A DNA stretch of 64,000 nucleotides from M3007 sp031373665. GTDB lineage: Bacteria > Bacteroidota > Bacteroidia > Chitinophagales > Saprospiraceae. Under the pieces are notes generated by a model. The model saw only the letters and a list, made by a program, of their open reading frames with translations. It ran no database searches and was not told the origin of the DNA. Positions 16,803 through 26,300 of this stretch are shown in pieces (positions within the stretch are counted from its first letter, which is position 1; each line of letters opens with the position of its first letter). The translations under genes and the position numbers were made by a program. The DNA is taken from positions 50,482 to 114,481 of the forward strand of contig JANMMZ010000035.1 in assembly GCA_031373665.1 (NCBI GenBank), in the 5' to 3' direction.

Positions 16803-17336
16803 ATGAAAAAATCCCCCTCCTCTGAATGGAATATTAGACTTATTTTGCCATCCGTTCAAAGACGGTTCAAATGCACTGCTGACCCAAACCATCTGCTTGT
16901 TATCAATGGCTTTAATGCTGATTTGCTCCGACGATTCAATGTAACACTTTCTGCCCCGTCAAAACCCAACCTGTCATGGGTTTTGGGTGCAATTTTTCTA
17001 CTTGTGATTCTCAATCTAAATTTCAGGATAACGTTGTTCTTTTTTGTTGGTGCTTTCGTGGTATCTATATTCAGGTTCCAAAAAATGCGATCCTATCTGA
17101 CAGCCAACGAAACCCTGCTCACCCTTGACGCGCCAAGGGCGGGGCTCTCGCTACCCAAAGGTGTAACGACGCGATATTGGAAAAATCTGATAACGTTCCA
17201 ATGCTGGGAATCAGATTCGTCTTTAGAATTTTCCTGGAGCGATGGCTCAAACCAATTTTTTTGGAGCGGTGAAATCCGAAGGCTACATGGCTTTCTCCAA
17301 GCAATTCTGCCCAAAACTAAGCAATCCTCGCATTAA
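16803..17336 (+). CDS. Hypothetical protein with two transmembrane segments
   Basis: Uncertain gene. From the ATG at 16803 (preceded by AAGAAGGGG, a possible ribosome site) it gives 177 residues; an in-frame TTG at 16590 would extend it by 71 residues of unconvincing sequence. A hydrophobic hairpin (LSWVLGAIFLLVILNLNF and TLFFFVGAFVVSIF) is followed by a region with YLTANETLLTLDAP and LPKGVTTRYWKNLITFQCW, reminiscent of bacterial PH-like domains next to membrane helices. It sits alone between the lpxD gene and a decayed T9SS cassette. Confidence 0.45.
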   Translation: MKKSPSSEWNIRLILPSVQRRFKCTADPNHLLVINGFNADLLRRFNVTLSAPSKPNLSWVLGAIFLLVILNLNFRITLFFFVGAFVVSIFRFQKMRSYLTANETLLTLDAPRAGLSLPKGVTTRYWKNLITFQCWESDSSLEFSWSDGSNQFFWSGEIRRLHGFLQAILPKTKQSSH

Positions 17337-17380
17337 CTACCAGTATTTTGAAGAAAGCAAAGGTCAGATATTAAAGATGT

Positions 17381-17478
17381 AAATTTTTTTGGAGAATAAA
17401 TCATCACAGAAGGTAAGTTTTCAACCTCTCCTCCGATATTTCAGAGACTCCTGTAAAAAAATCCGCGACAGCGGTAAC
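17381..17478 (+). repeat. Decayed copy of the T9SS cargo 3' cassette
   Basis: This stretch aligns by eye with 23180-23278, the end of the following cargo gene and its 3' region. Shared pieces in order are AAATTT...GGAG.AAT, AGGTAAG, CCTCTCCT/CCCTCCTC, GATATTTC, and CGCGACAGCGGT. It has lost the reading frame (KFVKE-stop is no longer encoded) and the hairpin. The rest of 17337-17657 shows only a -7 box at 17525-17532. Confidence 0.55.
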
Positions 17479-17524
17479 CTAATACCCTTACATCAACATA
17501 AACGCTGAGGGCTAATAATGTCTG

Positions 17525-17532
17525 TAACTTTG
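17525..17532 (+). promoter_or_regulatory. Possible -7 box of the 1843-residue cargo gene
   Basis: TAACTTTG fits TAnnTTTG. It would give a leader of about 125 bases. No -33 element seen. Confidence 0.35.
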
Positions 17533-17663
17533 GATTTACCTAAACCGAAACATATAGTTACCTCTGGACAAATCCTTACCGATGCCATGTGAAAATAAAT
17601 AATATTTATACACTTTTCATTTGATAGTTAAACAGATTATTCACTAACAAATCAACGTTGCGT

Positions 17664-20600
17664 ATGAATCACACACACTATTCCACCACCCGTAGTTACT
17701 CTTTTTTTAGCAAATATCTGCTGATGGGATTACTGCTGCTTTGCCTGCAAAGAACCGCTCTGGCTCAGGGCGGCAATGAATGCGCCTCACTCACACCCAC
17801 CTTCATCAACTACGAGCCTTGCAAATACCGCTTGAGGTTGGTCAACACCACAGAGTGTATTCCCAGCATCACTTTATTACTGCCAGCAGGCTCCTATACT
17901 TCATTCAGTGGAAATACCGCTGGTGGATGGACGGCTACAGAGGTATCGTCTGGAGAGATTCTACTCACACATGCTGGGTCATTTGTACCGATTGGCACCA
18001 GTTTCCCACTCCTTTTTACCCTTGATTTTGGGGGAACCGTGGAGGCCAACCTCAACTATCCTTTTACCTGCGGACAAGGTGTAAGTTGTACTTTTATCCC
18101 AGGTTTTACCCTCGAATCATGCCCCGACCCCGAAAACGCTAGTATTATCGGCGTGAAATACCGCGAATGTAATGCATCACCCTACTCCAATCAGTCAACC
18201 ATCTCTGGCTGGCCGATTCAGTTGTTAGCAGAAGACAATCAGACGGTCGTTGCCGAAACAGAAACGGACGCTGGTGGTGGATATACTTTTTATGACCTGC
18301 CCAAAGGGCAGTATATCGTGAAAGAAGCGAGCAAACCAGGTTGGACATCTAATGTCCCCGCCAATGGTCAATACACTGTAAATTTAGAGGCTTCACAGCA
18401 GGTAACGCGCAATTTTGGCAATTGCCCGGCCTGTTCTTGTGATTCGATCTATACTGAAGTCGTACAAATACCTGGAGCATTATCGACTTGTACCTACTCT
18501 CTGAATGTATCGAGTACAGCCCCGGCGGGGTGTTTTACGCAATTAAATATCAGCACATCTGGAGGTGCTTTTAATACAGTTACGGGTACTACAGGCTGGA
18601 ATGCCGTTTTGGTGAGTCCACAGCAAATTCAGGTAACATACACGGGAGGTTTCATCCCGCCAGGCGTTTCGCAGCCGTGTTTCTTCACAGGCACCAGCAG
18701 TGGTTCTGCCCAATCATTTGAGGTAACCACTACCTATACTTCTGGTGGTGTTACACAAACTTGCACCCGCGCTGCGGGGCCATTCCAATGTCCCCCCCCT
18801 GTATCTCCCCCCCCATGTTGCCCACAAGGTAATACTTGGGGGCCGGAATTGGTAGTAAATCCTGATTTCCAAGGAGGTTACACTGGGTTTACCAATGGTT
18901 ACACGGCCGTACCTGCGGGTTCTCCCATGACCGCTGGAAATGCCTCTGTGGCCAATCAGACTCAGACATATGCCTCCAATAACCAATGGGGCTGTCTTGA
19001 TCATACCACATACAGCGCGCCAGGGCTTTTCTTGGTTGTAGATGGGTACGCAGCACCAGTAGTCTGGCAGCAAAGTGTTAGTGTTACCGCCGGGACGACG
19101 TATTCATTCTATGCGTGGTTCAATAATCTGGTTATACCCACCAGAAACTACGCTGATCCAACGGTGACGCTCTGGGTCAACGGCAATCAAGTGGCCGGCC
19201 CGCTCACTTTAACTGAAATGGACAATCAATGGAAACGGCTTTGTGGTACTTACACTGCCCAGCAAACTGGGTCGGTAACGCTTTCCATCCAAATGGCAGC
19301 GGGTTCTTCTCTTGGCAACGACCTAGGGATTGACGACATTAGTTTCCGCGCTTGTGTGCCACCCAACCCATGTCAGGTCTCCATCAATGTCACACCGGTA
19401 AACAACTGCGGTTTGGTGACAGTCACTGCCACCACTGTTGGCCCACAACCTGTTAGTTATCAATGGTGTAATGGCTCAGTGACGAACACCTACACGGCGC
19501 AGTTACCCTGCGGCCCACACACTTTCTGCGTCACTGCTACCTGTGCTGATGGCACCACTTCCACAGCATCAGTGACTTATGTGGTATCTGACCCAATTCC
19601 GCCCACCTGCGTCGCAGTACCAGGCTTCGGCGTAGCACTCAACCAAAATTGTACCTACACCCTCACCCCACAACAAATAGACGGCGGCTCAACAGACAAT
19701 TGCCAAATTCAAAATTTGAGTATCAGCCCGACAGTGTTGACGGGTTGTGGTGTCACCACTGTAACGCTCACCGTGACAGACTGGTGTGGGAATACGAGTA
19801 CTTGTACGACAGGAATCCAGACGATTGAAACCGTGCCACCCGTGATTACCAACTGCCCGACAACTCCAGTACCAGTCCAGACCAATCTAGGGCTGTGTTA
19901 TTATACGGGGCCTCTGCCCGTCCTGACCGCGACGGACAATTGTGGCACGGTGACGAACTTTACGTGCTCGTTATTCAACGGTACTAATTTCATCCCGATA
20001 ACGCCCGCTACACAATTCCCGAAGGGAAACAACACGATCCGATGCACTGCCACTGACAATTGCAATAATACGAGCCAGAGTTGCACTTACACACTTTTGG
20101 TGGAAGACAAGGAAAAGCCTACTATTGTGTGCCCGCAAAATGTGTATGTCATTGGTGCCATCAATCCCGCAGGTCTATGCAAAGCAGTGGTGAATAACAT
20201 CGCAGCCATCGCATCAGACAACTGCCCGATGTTAGGCGTGAACTGGCAACTTTCGGGTGCAACCATTGGTCAGGGTATAGCCGACGCCAGTGGAACGATG
20301 TTCATGCAGGGCACGACAACAGTTACGTACACCGCACTAGATATGGCAGGTAATAGTAGTACTTGCTCATTCACGGTGAACGTATCGTGTGGCCAATGGG
20401 CTTGTGACTGTCAGGGCACACCTGGCCCCGAACTTATTGTGAATGGCAATTTTCAGGCTGGCTCAACCGGGTTTTTGTCCGATTACCTTCCATTGTTGCC
20501 TTCATGCAGTCCAAAAGAGTTTTTGGTAACAGATCCGATACAGGCCCCTACGGTATGCAACAACTGGGCATCAAGCGACCATACCACAGGCAACCTCACC

Positions 20601-23195
20601 GCTGGATGGTTGTTCTTTGCAGCCGATGGCAGCCTAACACCAACCGACGATGCATGGTATCAGGCAGTGACATTGACCGCCGGACAAACCTATAACCTTT
20701 GCGCATGGGTAAAAAATCTAAACTATCAATTGGACAGACCCGACCCAATTGTAGAGGCATATATTCTTGATGCTTCGCAAAATCCAATTGGTGGCCCTAT
20801 CGCTACGACTGGGCCACTACTAGAGGCGGCTAATCCAAGCCTTGGTTGGACACAAATGCTTGCTTCATACACAGCGACCTCACCAGGCACACATTATGTA
20901 GCCTTCCGGTCGGCGGGCACATCATTCGAGGGCAATAATTTCGCCCTCGACGATATCAGTTTCCGCGCCTGCACCCCGCAACCACCTGCTTGTACTTGTC
21001 CGCCCAATGCGTTCACCAACATGAGTTACAAGCAGAACAGCGGCCCGAACGTGCCGATTGCTTGCGGTCAGGTGGCCATTTGGCAGTGTCAATTCCCGAC
21101 CTTCAACCTCAGCGGCAATTTCATGTGTCAGGGCAATAACTGCCCGGCTACCATTCCGATGTCGTGGGTATTGAAAAACGGAGTAAATATTCCAGTGGAT
21201 AATGGCAGTATGACGGGACCAGGCTTCTTGGTTTCGATTCCGAATTCGTCCTTTGCCACATCGGGGGTTTACACCCTCACGCTGATGGGCATTTGTGGCA
21301 CGGATACTTGTTTCTGCGACATTAAAATAGAAACGCCAGGTTGTGGTAACGGTTGTACCTGTCCGCCCAATGCGTTCACCAACATGAGTTACAAACAGAA
21401 CAGCGGCCCGAACGTGCCGATTGCTTGCGGTCAGGTGGCCATTTGGCAGTGTCAATTTCCAACCTTCAACCTAAGCGGCAATTTCATGTGTCAGGGCAAT
21501 AACTGCCCGGCTACCATTCCGATGTCGTGGGTATTGAAAAACGGAGCCAATGTTCCAGTGGATAATGGCAGTATGACGGGGCCAGGCTTCTTGGTTTCAA
21601 TTCCGAATTCGTCCTTTGCTACATCGGGGGTTTACACCCTCACGCTGATGGGCATTTGTGGCACGGATACTTGTTTCTGCGACATTAAAATAGAAACGCC
21701 AGGTTGTGGTGGCAACTGTTCTTGTGGACAAGTGACTTGGGCACAGTTTTATCGCACTTGGGATTGGAATCAACCGATCACCTGCAACAATTTCAACAAT
21801 CCGCTCAAAGTACCTTGCCTCAAGCAAGGTCAAAATTACTTCGTACATGGTGACTTCCCGTGTAGTGCAGCCAGCTGTGCCGGTGCAGTGACATGGACAC
21901 TCACCAGACCTTCATTGCCATCAGTGAGTGGCACTGCATCAGGGCCATACCCTCATTTTGATATATTTATGGCGGGAGGTTTGTTCACGCAGCCAGGCAT
22001 TTACACGCTGGTCGTGACGCGAGCCTGTGGTAGTAATCTCTGCAATTGCACTTTCGTGTTTGAAGTAGTGCCATGCCGCTGTGAATGCTCTAGTTTGCCA
22101 CCATTGGCTTTGCAAAGTTTCAATGTTGCAGGTAGTATATTCAGTTGCAAGCGCACATTCGCCCCGGTAGCACCGCTTTGTGCAAATGACCAAGTACTTT
22201 GGTTTGTTAACTTCTCATTCGTTGGAACGACCACAGGCAACGCACCGTTCATGTACAATTTCCCATCAGGTGGCGGTTATTGGGTGTGTATGCTAGTGGT
22301 GCGCACCGATCCGTTTACGGGTCAAGTGTGCTACTATGCCAAATGTCGTTGGATCAAGGTGAAATGTTTAACGTTCCCCAATCCGACAGTGTGTGAGGCT
22401 AATGTAGTGAAAAATGGCGATTTTAGCGATGGGGCAAGCCCTGGTGAATTGGATGGCGATGGTGCTTTGGCAGACTGGGAATGGTTCCCAAATCAGGGCA
22501 ATGGGTCAGTATTTGTGGATTCCACCGCTGGCGGTAATGACAGTGGTTTTCTCGTATTCAGCGGCGGCCAAGACAACTTTGGAGCCGTATATCAGCAGGT
22601 TGATCTTTCGTCAAGCAACAACTTCATCAACTTGGAGTACGAATATTTCAACCTACAAGGTGAAGAACTTCCAGCAGGTTCGGTACTCGAATTCCGTCTC
22701 CATGCGGAACCGACCCCGGGCAGCCTTAGTCAGGTATTATATACCCATCCGATCAGTACAGACACGAGCGAATCAGGCTGGCGACACCATTTCGTGTCGT
22801 TGCCAATGCAAATCAACCCTGACTTCCAGTACTTGATCGTATGCTGTAGAAACACCGATCAGAACCGACAATCGCTCGTCGCCCTGGATAATTTGACGAT
22901 CTGCGGCTCTGGATCACTGCTCACGGAAACGAAAGAGGTGTCGAAAAACAATCTCATTCGCCTCTTCCCCAACCCGAATACTGGTGCGTTTACGGTCGAA
23001 TTGCCCGAACCTGCCACCCCTGACCTGCGCTTCCGTGTGATAGATTTGACGGGGCGTATTACACATGAGCAAGCGGCTCAATCGGGTCACACACAGCAAA
23101 CCATCCAGTCGAGTCACTTGCCTGCCGGCCTGTACTTCTTGCAAGTACTGTCTGATGGCAAGGTGTTAGCGACGGAGAAATTTGTGAAGGAGTAA
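17664..23195 (+). CDS. Giant multidomain T9SS-secreted protein with HYR and duplicated Cys-rich domains
   Basis: An exported 1843-residue protein. Start ATG 17664; signal peptide with core YLLMGLLLLCLQ, ending TALA-Q. Domains in order (approximate residues): an SdrD-B/prealbumin-like domain 158-253 (GGGYTFYDLPKGQYIVKEAS); a galactose-binding-like domain 393-564 (ELVVNPDF to DDISFRAC); HYR-like domains about 645-912 (DWCGNTSTC, CTATDNCNNTS); a second galactose-binding-like domain 919-1103; a tandem pair of 121-residue domains (1110-1351) and a diverged third copy to 1472; another NGDFSDG domain from 1580; and a type A T9SS sorting domain (LFPNPNTGAF from 1768). Cysteine is abundant, so disulfides are likely outside the cell. 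Probably a surface adhesin or matrix protein; no catalytic motif seen. Confidence 0.85.
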   Translation: MNHTHYSTTRSYSFFSKYLLMGLLLLCLQRTALAQGGNECASLTPTFINYEPCKYRLRLVNTTECIPSITLLLPAGSYTSFSGNTAGGWTATEVSSGEILLTHAGSFVPIGTSFPLLFTLDFGGTVEANLNYPFTCGQGVSCTFIPGFTLESCPDPENASIIGVKYRECNASPYSNQSTISGWPIQLLAEDNQTVVAETETDAGGGYTFYDLPKGQYIVKEASKPGWTSNVPANGQYTVNLEASQQVTRNFGNCPACSCDSIYTEVVQIPGALSTCTYSLNVSSTAPAGCFTQLNISTSGGAFNTVTGTTGWNAVLVSPQQIQVTYTGGFIPPGVSQPCFFTGTSSGSAQSFEVTTTYTSGGVTQTCTRAAGPFQCPPPVSPPPCCPQGNTWGPELVVNPDFQGGYTGFTNGYTAVPAGSPMTAGNASVANQTQTYASNNQWGCLDHTTYSAPGLFLVVDGYAAPVVWQQSVSVTAGTTYSFYAWFNNLVIPTRNYADPTVTLWVNGNQVAGPLTLTEMDNQWKRLCGTYTAQQTGSVTLSIQMAAGSSLGNDLGIDDISFRACVPPNPCQVSINVTPVNNCGLVTVTATTVGPQPVSYQWCNGSVTNTYTAQLPCGPHTFCVTATCADGTTSTASVTYVVSDPIPPTCVAVPGFGVALNQNCTYTLTPQQIDGGSTDNCQIQNLSISPTVLTGCGVTTVTLTVTDWCGNTSTCTTGIQTIETVPPVITNCPTTPVPVQTNLGLCYYTGPLPVLTATDNCGTVTNFTCSLFNGTNFIPITPATQFPKGNNTIRCTATDNCNNTSQSCTYTLLVEDKEKPTIVCPQNVYVIGAINPAGLCKAVVNNIAAIASDNCPMLGVNWQLSGATIGQGIADASGTMFMQGTTTVTYTALDMAGNSSTCSFTVNVSCGQWACDCQGTPGPELIVNGNFQAGSTGFLSDYLPLLPSCSPKEFLVTDPIQAPTVCNNWASSDHTTGNLTAGWLFFAADGSLTPTDDAWYQAVTLTAGQTYNLCAWVKNLNYQLDRPDPIVEAYILDASQNPIGGPIATTGPLLEAANPSLGWTQMLASYTATSPGTHYVAFRSAGTSFEGNNFALDDISFRACTPQPPACTCPPNAFTNMSYKQNSGPNVPIACGQVAIWQCQFPTFNLSGNFMCQGNNCPATIPMSWVLKNGVNIPVDNGSMTGPGFLVSIPNSSFATSGVYTLTLMGICGTDTCFCDIKIETPGCGNGCTCPPNAFTNMSYKQNSGPNVPIACGQVAIWQCQFPTFNLSGNFMCQGNNCPATIPMSWVLKNGANVPVDNGSMTGPGFLVSIPNSSFATSGVYTLTLMGICGTDTCFCDIKIETPGCGGNCSCGQVTWAQFYRTWDWNQPITCNNFNNPLKVPCLKQGQNYFVHGDFPCSAASCAGAVTWTLTRPSLPSVSGTASGPYPHFDIFMAGGLFTQPGIYTLVVTRACGSNLCNCTFVFEVVPCRCECSSLPPLALQSFNVAGSIFSCKRTFAPVAPLCANDQVLWFVNFSFVGTTTGNAPFMYNFPSGGGYWVCMLVVRTDPFTGQVCYYAKCRWIKVKCLTFPNPTVCEANVVKNGDFSDGASPGELDGDGALADWEWFPNQGNGSVFVDSTAGGNDSGFLVFSGGQDNFGAVYQQVDLSSSNNFINLEYEYFNLQGEELPAGSVLEFRLHAEPTPGSLSQVLYTHPISTDTSESGWRHHFVSLPMQINPDFQYLIVCCRNTDQNRQSLVALDNLTICGSGSLLTETKEVSKNNLIRLFPNPNTGAFTVELPEPATPDLRFRVIDLTGRITHEQAAQSGHTQQTIQSSHLPAGLYFLQVLSDGKVLATEKFVKE
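20991..21353 (+). repeat. Tandem 363-bp repeat, copy 1 (inside the cargo gene)
   Basis: Encodes 121 residues beginning CTCPPNAFTNMSYKQNSGP. Copy 2 follows directly; the two differ at roughly 11 of 363 bases by eye. Confidence 0.9.
21354..21716 (+). repeat. Tandem 363-bp repeat, copy 2
   Basis: Adjacent in-frame copy of the previous unit. Most differences are silent; the clearest protein change is VNIPV to ANVPV. A third, strongly diverged unit follows (21718 to about 22078). Confidence 0.9.
22998..23147 (+). repeat. Shared T9SS sorting-domain cassette, copy 1
   Basis: A 150-bp block within the type A sorting domain that is about 95% identical by eye to 27091-27240 in the next gene. Sequence on the upstream side diverges abruptly. 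Confidence 0.85.
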
Positions 23196-23220
23196 TTAAT
23201 TTTTGAAGGTAAGATTTTAG

Positions 23221-23254
23221 GCCCTCCTCTGATATTTCGGGGGAGGGGCTTTAA
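23221..23254 (+). terminator. Hairpin terminator after the 1843-residue cargo gene
   Basis: CCCTCC and GGAGGGG arms with a short loop, followed by CTTTAAAAT. The same hairpin design follows the next gene at 27314. Confidence 0.65.
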
Positions 23255-23346
23255 AATAAAACTTCGCGACAGCGGTTACAAAATGCTACACAGCAGACAT
23301 AACTGGCCAAAAATAATCATCCACATTTTTCTAAAACAGTACTAAC

Positions 23347-26300
23347 ATGACCAATAAACTTGCCCTTTTGCTCTTACTCGCCTGCACCTGCACGGCTCAG
23401 ATTTCGGCCCAATGGGACTCTATTCAATTGCCCTGCCGGCCTTTCATCACGGAACTCCACACTTGGCAAAATACCATCTATGCCGCTGCTTCTGACGGTA
23501 ATGTATTCCGCTACAACAACGGAAACAGCATTTGGAAAAACTTCGCCAAAGGCTACGCAAGAGCGGTAAGCCCCACTGATGGCCGTATAGCAATTACGGA
23601 CAATGATGCCAATGGACAGCCTATTTTGCGCATTTTCAGAAACGATGGTCAGGAAATTTATTGGGGGTGGATTCCATCAATCTCGGCTTACGCACGAAGT
23701 TTCCTGATCTACGATGGTGCGGATTTGTATGTGGCCAGTAGTAGCCCAAGTATGTTGCAACGCCTGCGCTTGTTACAGGGAACTTGGTCTTGGACGACCG
23801 TATCGACACCCTTGGATTTTTATATAAATCAATGTGTGGTGCGTGGGCAGCACGTTTGGTTAAGTGGGAGTGTCCTTGCGCACTCTGCTGACTTGGGGGA
23901 TTCGTGGGATACCATACCGCTACCCACTTGGTCTAACCATCTTGCTATCTCTGGCGACACGCTCTTGGTGCATTACCAAGATTCCTTACAACAAACCCCA
24001 ATGTTGACCCGCACCAATGATCAAGGGCAAACTTGGACAACGGTATCCGCTCCGTTCGGCATCACTGAGATTCGAGCCGATCACCCGTTTGTGGGCATCA
24101 ATCGAAATACAGGTAAATCTTATTTTTCGTGGAATGGCCTCACCGATTGGCAGGAAATAGACACCGATTTTACGTCTGCTTACAAAATCGTGAATGGCGT
24201 GCCATATGCTGGTCTGGCTTCCGGCATACAAATCAAACAAAACGGCCTGTGGAAATGGGTGGACATGGGCTACGGCAAGCCATTCTCCAATCAAATCCTC
24301 CTGCGCCGCACGGGCAACAACCTGCTTTTTGGCAATGACGGGACGGGCATCAGTATGTACGAACGGGTGGGCAATGCCCAAGCGTGGACGCAGGATAACC
24401 AACCCTATTTCCCGAGTCAAATGGTTCAAGTCGGCAATCAACTCGTCGGTTGTGGCCGCTATGGCACTTATCTCGCCACGGCTGGCGCAGCCGATGTACA
24501 ATGGCAATTATTGAACTCAAAAACGGGCAGATTGGATGTATCAAACAACCAATTGTATCTAACAGACTGGAACGACGGCACCATCTATCGCTCCACGGAT
24601 GTGGGTCAAACTTGGACATCAACAGGCATTTCGCCGGGTGTGGACATTCAATCTGGATACGCGATTGACGCAGGAAATTTTTACTATCGCCAAGGTGCGC
24701 AATTGCTGGTTTCCCAAAATGAAGGGCAAACCTGGACACCACACGGCACCATTCCATTTGGCTCAAACCCACAGATGCTCTCTCGAATGTTTGCCTTCGA
24801 TGGACGCATGTTTTTGTCAGATGTGTACAACCAAAAAATTCATTTTTCTACCGATAATGGCCTCACATTCAATACATTAGCGGGTGTTCCGCAACAACAA
24901 AACCTTACGGCATTCCGCTTGAGGGTGTTCAACAATGACCTGTACTTGTACATCGGCGACAAGAAATTGTACCGCTCCTTGGATTATGGTCAAACTTGGA
25001 AAACGACCAAAGCGCCTTACCCTGGGTTTGATTTTGAACCCAGTATTGCCGAAAGTGCCATGTTTGCTAATGACACCAAAATGTACCTCTACGACCCGTC
25101 GCAAGGCGTGGCGTGGGCCGCCAATGTGAACGAACTCGAACCCTCACCTTGCGATGACATCGTGATAAATATGTTGCCCAAGGGATGTACTTATGCTGAT
25201 TATGAAGGCTGGATTAACCTTAATGTATCTGGTACTTTCCCAGGATTGCAATACACTTGGTTCAAAGATGGCACGATCATTCAACAAAACTCGATTGATG
25301 CTTATCCCAATTTCAACCCCATTCCGCCAGGCAATACCTCCACTTATGTGCTGCGCATCAATGATCCTGCATCGGGCTGTTCCGTTTCCGATACCATTCA
25401 GTTTGTGCCGCCGCCCGTGGCGGATTTTGGACTGCCTTCTGTCTATGAAATGCCCTGCAACGTTGCGTCTGTTCCACTCAATTTGAGCCTTTCTACGGCA
25501 TTGCCAGGCATTCAATATCGAGTTATATTCATCTTTCCACCTTATGGCGAATACTACAATGAAATATTGCCTGATGGTACTCTTGCCAATCCCATCGGTC
25601 TTGATTTATCAACCGAAATTTATCAACTCCAAGTCTATGACCCGGAATCTGGGTGCTACGCGATAGATACGGTGTATATTTCTCGGGATCAGGACGAAAC
25701 TATCGCAGACTATGCAACGCTGTGGGCCAATTGTGGCCAAAACAATGGCATTGCACAACTTTACAATAACAACGACCCGAACATCACCTACGCTTGGAGC
25801 AATGGCGCGACGACCCAAACCGTCACTGGGCTGGCGCCAGGCTGGTATTCGGTGACCGTCACGAATGACTTTTGTTACAGCATTCAAAATATTGAAATTC
25901 AGGAAAACCCTGTCTGCAAGGTCAAAATCAGGGGAAATATATGGAACAACACCGTTTGCAACAACACTTGGCCCGCCCAACCTGCCCCACAGATTATGCT
26001 CCATCTATTGCCCGACGATGTGTTCACATTTTCTGACAATCAAGGCAATTACGAGTTTGCGGCCAATCCGGGTGCGCATACCATCGGGTTTGCTGATAAT
26101 TTGCTGTACGAGCTGCTTTGCCCCGCTTCGGGCAGCATCTCGGTCAATTTGCCTAATTTCGGCGATGTTTCGATAGGCAACGACTTCTTCGTGCAAGCCA
26201 AACCCATTAAAAACTTAGTAGTCGGCATTTCGGCCAGCCCAACTGTTCGCGGCACGACGACCTCCGTCACATTCTCGGTGTGCAACAAGGGCAACCAACC

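Noticed and set aside
20922..21455. Minus-strand ORFs inside the large cargo gene
   Set aside because: They are antisense shadows created by the tandem 363-bp repeat.
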